Part shown: positions 60,038 to 64,000 of the stretch, one piece after another | Layout: every line of letters begins with the position of its first letter | Position numbering within the stretch: the stretch's first letter is position 1 | DNA from: Synaphobranchus kaupii | Taxonomy: Eukaryota > Chordata > Actinopteri > Anguilliformes > Synaphobranchidae | Reading direction: 5' to 3' | NCBI GenBank assembly: GCA_029718625.1 | Contig: CM056385.1 | Coordinates: 21,890,924-21,954,923, forward strand | Length of the DNA: 64,000 nt | Position numbers and translations under genes: made by a program | The notes under the pieces: model-generated | Seen by the model: the letters and a program-made list of their open reading frames with translations, nothing else | Database searches by the model: none | Told to the model about the DNA's origin: nothing

Positions 60038-60131
60038 CTCCCCCACCCTTGGGGACCACCGCATCCATACGACTCCCCCACCCTTGGGGACCACCGCATC
60101 CATACGACTCCCCCACCCTTGGGGACCACCA
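60038..60131 (+). repeat. 36 bp repeat x3, unit B
   Basis: Copy of 54400-54492. Confidence 0.9.
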
Positions 60132-60144
60132 ACATTGCTCAGGT

Positions 60145-60996
60145 GTGGCACTCGGGGAATCGAACCAGCGACTTCTATCCACGTGAAGTGCGGTCCAACC
60201 TCCTACGCCACGGAGTCCTTCGCATTTTTGGTTTGTTTTTCTACAAACTTAAATGGCACAATGGTACAATGGTACAATGGACAAAAGTTGTGCAAACCTG
60301 AATGGGGATTGAACCCCAGACCTTGGCGTTGCTAAACCAGAACCATTCCTTTGAGCCGCTGTAACTTACACTTCTTTGTTGGGTTTTCCTGCAGTGAATT
60401 CATGAAGATGCAAAAAGAGAGGAGAAAGAACATTCAAAAAGCCTGTCCCTTCTGTTGTTTTTTATACCTTTATGTACCTATGTGCTTTTGCTGCCATTTC
60501 AATTGCCCTACGGGGACAATTAAAGTTTATTGAATTTAATTGAATTCTCGCCACAATCTTGGACAGAAAATGAGACCGCAGAAATGTAGGGGAAGAGTGA
60601 GGTTTGAACCCTGAAGTGCTGTGTCCACAGACAAAGACAATACCGTTGTGCCAAAGTATCCTTAGCTGTTCTGTGAGCTCTGAAGTGGAGTGAAGAAGCT
60701 GAGATCATAAAAATATGAGGAATAAAGATCTAGAATGAGGTTTGAACCCTCAAGCTCACCTTCCAGAGACCAAGACTCTACCGTTATGCCACAGTGGCCT
60801 TGATGTGTTTGAGGGTGATCACTCTATTGGGGCATATTTGACCAAAGGGAAGATTTGACTAAAGAAATGATTGCCCTCTACTGGCCCACCAACATCTCTT
60901 CCAGCAACAACTCAGGTCTCCCATCCAAGTACTAACCAAGCCCACACCTGCTCAGCTTCAGCCATTCAGCAGGAGCAGATTGCATGGTGGTATGGC
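60145..60996 (-). mobile_element. Cluster of tRNA-like and 5S-like units, unit B
   Basis: Same order as unit A: 5S-like 60996-60915; tRNA-like 60799-60736, 60662-60600, 60368-60294 and 60225-60145. Confidence 0.7.
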
Positions 60997-61516
60997 TGCT
61001 GATAAAACTCGTCTGCATTTTACAATACACAAACTGCACTGTGCGTAATCTGAACTTTTTAATGAGAATTAATTGAAGCGTACATTTTCAGATATAATTC
61101 AAATACCATACTCTTACATTCATGGTTTGCAATAATACATGAAATGCATTGTGGGTAATCAGAATGGATTAATTGGAAAACACATACATTAGGTACCCAG
61201 AAATAAACCTGTTTGCTGATTCATTTGAACTTCTTTTTGACTCTTTAGTTACTTATTTAGTTACTTATCTGTTTCTAAACAGACATACTTACAAAGCATT
61301 TGCATGGCATGTTGACACATATATTTACATACACAAAACATTGCGTTAGCACATAAAAAGCATTGAGAGTAAACGGTGTCAATCGAAATATGCACACATT
61401 CACAGATGTGCGATAGTAGATGAAATGCATTATAGGTACTCAGTCAATTAGTCAGAATAGCTCCCTCTGGTGGACATGGACAATTTGGCTCCCTCTGGTG
61501 GACATGAATAATTAAT

Positions 61517-61690
61517 AATAATAATGCCTGGCATTTATATAGCGTCTTTCTCACACTCAAAGCACTTTACAATGATGAGGGGTGACTTGCCTCAACCACC
61601 ACCAATGTACAGCACTCACCTGGATGATGCAACGGCAGCCATTTTGCACCAGTATGCTCACCAGACGGAGAGGGAGAGAACAATTTGTTG
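61517..61690 (-). repeat. Interspersed teleost repeat, unit B only
   Basis: gcatttatatagcgtctttc, cactcaaagcactttacaat and caccaccaatgtacagc are the hallmark of a repeat frequent in fish genomes; absent from unit A. Confidence 0.6.
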
Positions 61691-62411
61691 CCAATTAAAC
61701 TGGGGGACGATTAGGTAGCAGATGGAAAAAGCGAGGTTGGGAATTTAGAATTTGGTGTTCTGCAAGCCATTGATTTTGATGTAAACTGGTTAAGATCCTT
61801 TCTGATTAATGGCGATGTGAATTATATTTTACATTGTGGCTATTATGTTACATTGTGGCTATAAATGTTCAAATCCCCACTTTGACCACCTGTTGTGATT
61901 TTATTCATTAAAGCAGGCTATTATTGGACAAAGTTCACTGTCGCCATGATTCCTTCCTTTCCCATGTCCTAAATGCATAAGGGTGATAACCTAGTTAGCC
62001 TACTATTTTTCTGTTTTCCTTCAGTAATTGTCCCTATAATTAGGCTATAACACAGTTTTTTCTTTAGGCAACGTGTGCATTACACATACATTTGAGTATT
62101 TTTGTTGTATTCCTTGTTATATAAATCTAAAATAGAAACTTTCCATAATTTGTGGATACTAATCCCTTTGTTGAATATTGGTAACAATCGCATTCGTTTA
62201 GGCTATCGGCTATCATCTTTTCCTGTTGTGGTGAAGAAATAGCATGAGCTGTCCAGATTATTGAAATAATTTGATTCAAAACTAGTGTTTCGCTCAACTC
62301 CGCTCACACGCTCTGGTGCTATGCAAATAAAGTTTGAACATAATATTTTTTAAATTCAAAATCACTCTTTAATGAATGCGGAGGAGACCATTCATCATTA
62401 ATTTACAACCT

Positions 62412-62635
62412 CCCTTAATTACATTATAGGCATTTAGCAGATGCTCTTATCCAGACTTTTGAGCATTTTTTTTGTTTACATATTATCCATTTAGACAGCT
62501 GGATATATACTGAAGTGATTCAGGTTAAGTACCTTGCTCAAGGGTACAACGGCAGTGTCCAATCTGGGAATCGAACCTGCAACCTTTCGGTCACAAGGCC
62601 AGTTCCTTAACCATTATACTACACTGCCGCCCTGC
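62412..62635 (-). mobile_element. tRNA-derived SINE, unit B
   Basis: Copy of 56126-56346 with a small deletion near ccagacttttgagc. Confidence 0.85.
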
Positions 62636-62749
62636 ATATCTGTCTGCAAGGTGCAGGTATTAAGAATACACTCTCCATGCTGTATGGTTGGTGTCTGCAC
62701 TCATCCCCGTTCCCCAGTAGAGGTGCGCAACTTTCTCCCTTTAATTACC

Positions 62750-62945
62750 CAGATAGTGCGGAATTCCGACGTGGATTCAACATCAATTTGCTCATCGAAA
62801 TCACGTTGAAAGCTAATGGAGTGAGTCAGTGATGGCAACAAACATTAAAACTTTTAAATATCATGTAAATATTTAACCTTGATTATTCAATATTTGTCGG
62901 TATTCTGACAACGTGATCTCGATGAGCAAATTGATGTTGAATCAA
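62750..62945. mobile_element. MITE of 56462 family, both ends damaged
   Basis: Inner arms retained. The left TIR has lost the caagcgaacgttgaat part and the right TIR is replaced by tcaattcaatc and an A-run, where the relocated block begins. Confidence 0.85.
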
Positions 62946-64000
62946 TTCAATCAAAAAAAAAAAGTCAATCAAAATGCCTCTTCATTTTATAACACACAAA
63001 CTGCACTGTGGGTAATCTGAAATATTTAATGAGAATGTGTATGCATGTTAGCTAACCATATGAACATAATGAACACAAAGTAGACAAGGAGGCAAATTAT
63101 AAACCAACAGCATAACATATGTAAGCTACTTTGTGAAAACCTTTGTTTCATTTAATGGGGGAGTTTTTTTCCCCCCAACAAGGTTGGAAAACGAACGAAA
63201 ACGAGCTGCATTTGGATGCAGTAACCGACAGCAAGCCTTTCTGTGTTCGCGTTTCCAATTAACAATGCACAAAGTAACCTATGGATGAAATTTCCTATAG
63301 CATAGTAATCACAATTTCAATTTCCAACATTGTTCACTGCAATCTTTGCTTTCAAACATTCAAACCATACATTCAAAGTCATATGGACAACACAGTTTTG
63401 CGCTAAAAGTTTATTAACGTTAACACACACAGCACGATAGCCTACAGAACTGCTTGCTAAGCTGCTAAATTAGCTGATAGCAACATACGATCGAATAGGA
63501 ATCAACTGCTTAAATATCAGGAATATTAACTGACATATAGTATATAGTTCTGTGGATATGACTCACTCTTGTACCATAGTCAGTAATCTCTGCCATAGTT
63601 ATGCGAATAAACGCTCTATGTATATTACGTTTTTACTTCCGGGTTACTTGCTGAAATTGTTGGATGAGTGCACAATTCTGCAGGCGAGTGTGCTCCTGAA
63701 TTCCCTCAACAACACCCCGGAAATAAGGGGTTCGTTTTGGTAATTTAAGTGCCCCCATTTGTGAGAAAAATCGCACACTCAAAAGCTTTTTTGACGAAGT
63801 GGACGCGTACCCAAAAGTGTGTAGGGGTCGTATTCGGACACAGCCAAAATGAAACTCCAGTTAACATGGTTTGATCAACCGTGACGCAATGTTATTATGT
63901 TTTTTTGAAAGCGCTTATGGGATATGTTGTCAATAACAAGACGCGATTACTGAAGCCGACGAGACCTTTGACTTCATTTCCCGAATAAACCATTGTCGAA

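Larger units (their letters stand above)
58503..64000. repeat. Tandem duplicated segment, unit B (runs off window)
   Basis: Copy of 52968-57540 with an extra ~1 kb (61020-62040). The block matching 55362-55680 is moved to 62968-63240, after the MITE. Ends at the window edge at the base matching 57540, so it continues beyond. Confidence 0.9.

Noticed and set aside
47091..64000. KIF3A, the expected neighbour beyond IL4 in mammals
   Set aside because: Looked for kinesin motor or coiled-coil exons on both strands and saw none; if syntenic it lies beyond the window.

Overview
This is eukaryotic nuclear DNA from a ray-finned (teleost) fish. Genes have many short exons with GT/AG borders. The dispersed repeats are typical of fish: Tc1/mariner elements and their short deletion forms, an L1/Tx1-type LINE, L2-type 3' ends, tRNA- and 5S-derived SINE modules and hAT-like MITEs. 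The species cannot be named from the sequence.

Two host genes are supported, both on the + strand. (1) rad50, the DNA double-strand-break repair ATPase: 19 exons from 15551 to 39333, about 1017 residues, aligning with human RAD50 from about residue 297 to the C-terminus. The N-terminal exons, with the Walker A motif, are not in the window. (2) A four-exon, 131-residue interleukin-4/13-type cytokine (42514-47090). It has a signal peptide and four cysteines, and lies 3.2 kb downstream of rad50 in the same orientation. The RAD50-IL13-IL4 order of the mammalian Th2 locus is therefore recognisable here. Its exons 2-4 are too short to stand out as open frames.

Layout. 1-10174: a near-identical second copy of 18700-23045. 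It carries rad50 exon 11 out of order and a 5.8 kb LINE that the other copy lacks, and ends at a 500-base N gap (10175-10674). This looks like an uncollapsed second haplotype. 10675-15550: repeat-rich, probably rad50 intron 6. 15551-39333: rad50, with several minisatellites touching its splice sites. 39334-42513: intergenic, ending in a TATA promoter. 42514-47090: the cytokine gene, whose second intron is almost entirely transposon. 47091-52960: dispersed repeats, then a G-rich minisatellite. 52968-64000: two tandem copies of a segment of at least 4.6 kb (52968-57540; 58503 to the window end). Each has a fold-back hairpin array, a module of 5S-like and tRNA-like units, a tRNA-derived SINE and an inverted-repeat MITE. 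No third host gene was recognised.

The two genes do unrelated jobs (RAD50 with MRE11 and NBS1 in DNA repair; IL-4/13 in type-2 immunity). Their adjacency is ancient synteny. In mammals the 3' introns of RAD50 hold the Th2 locus control region, so the 3' introns here are worth checking for cytokine enhancers. Many single-base differences between the two copies of the duplicated block, and the one frameshift in rad50, fall in homopolymers, which points to sequencing or assembly indels.
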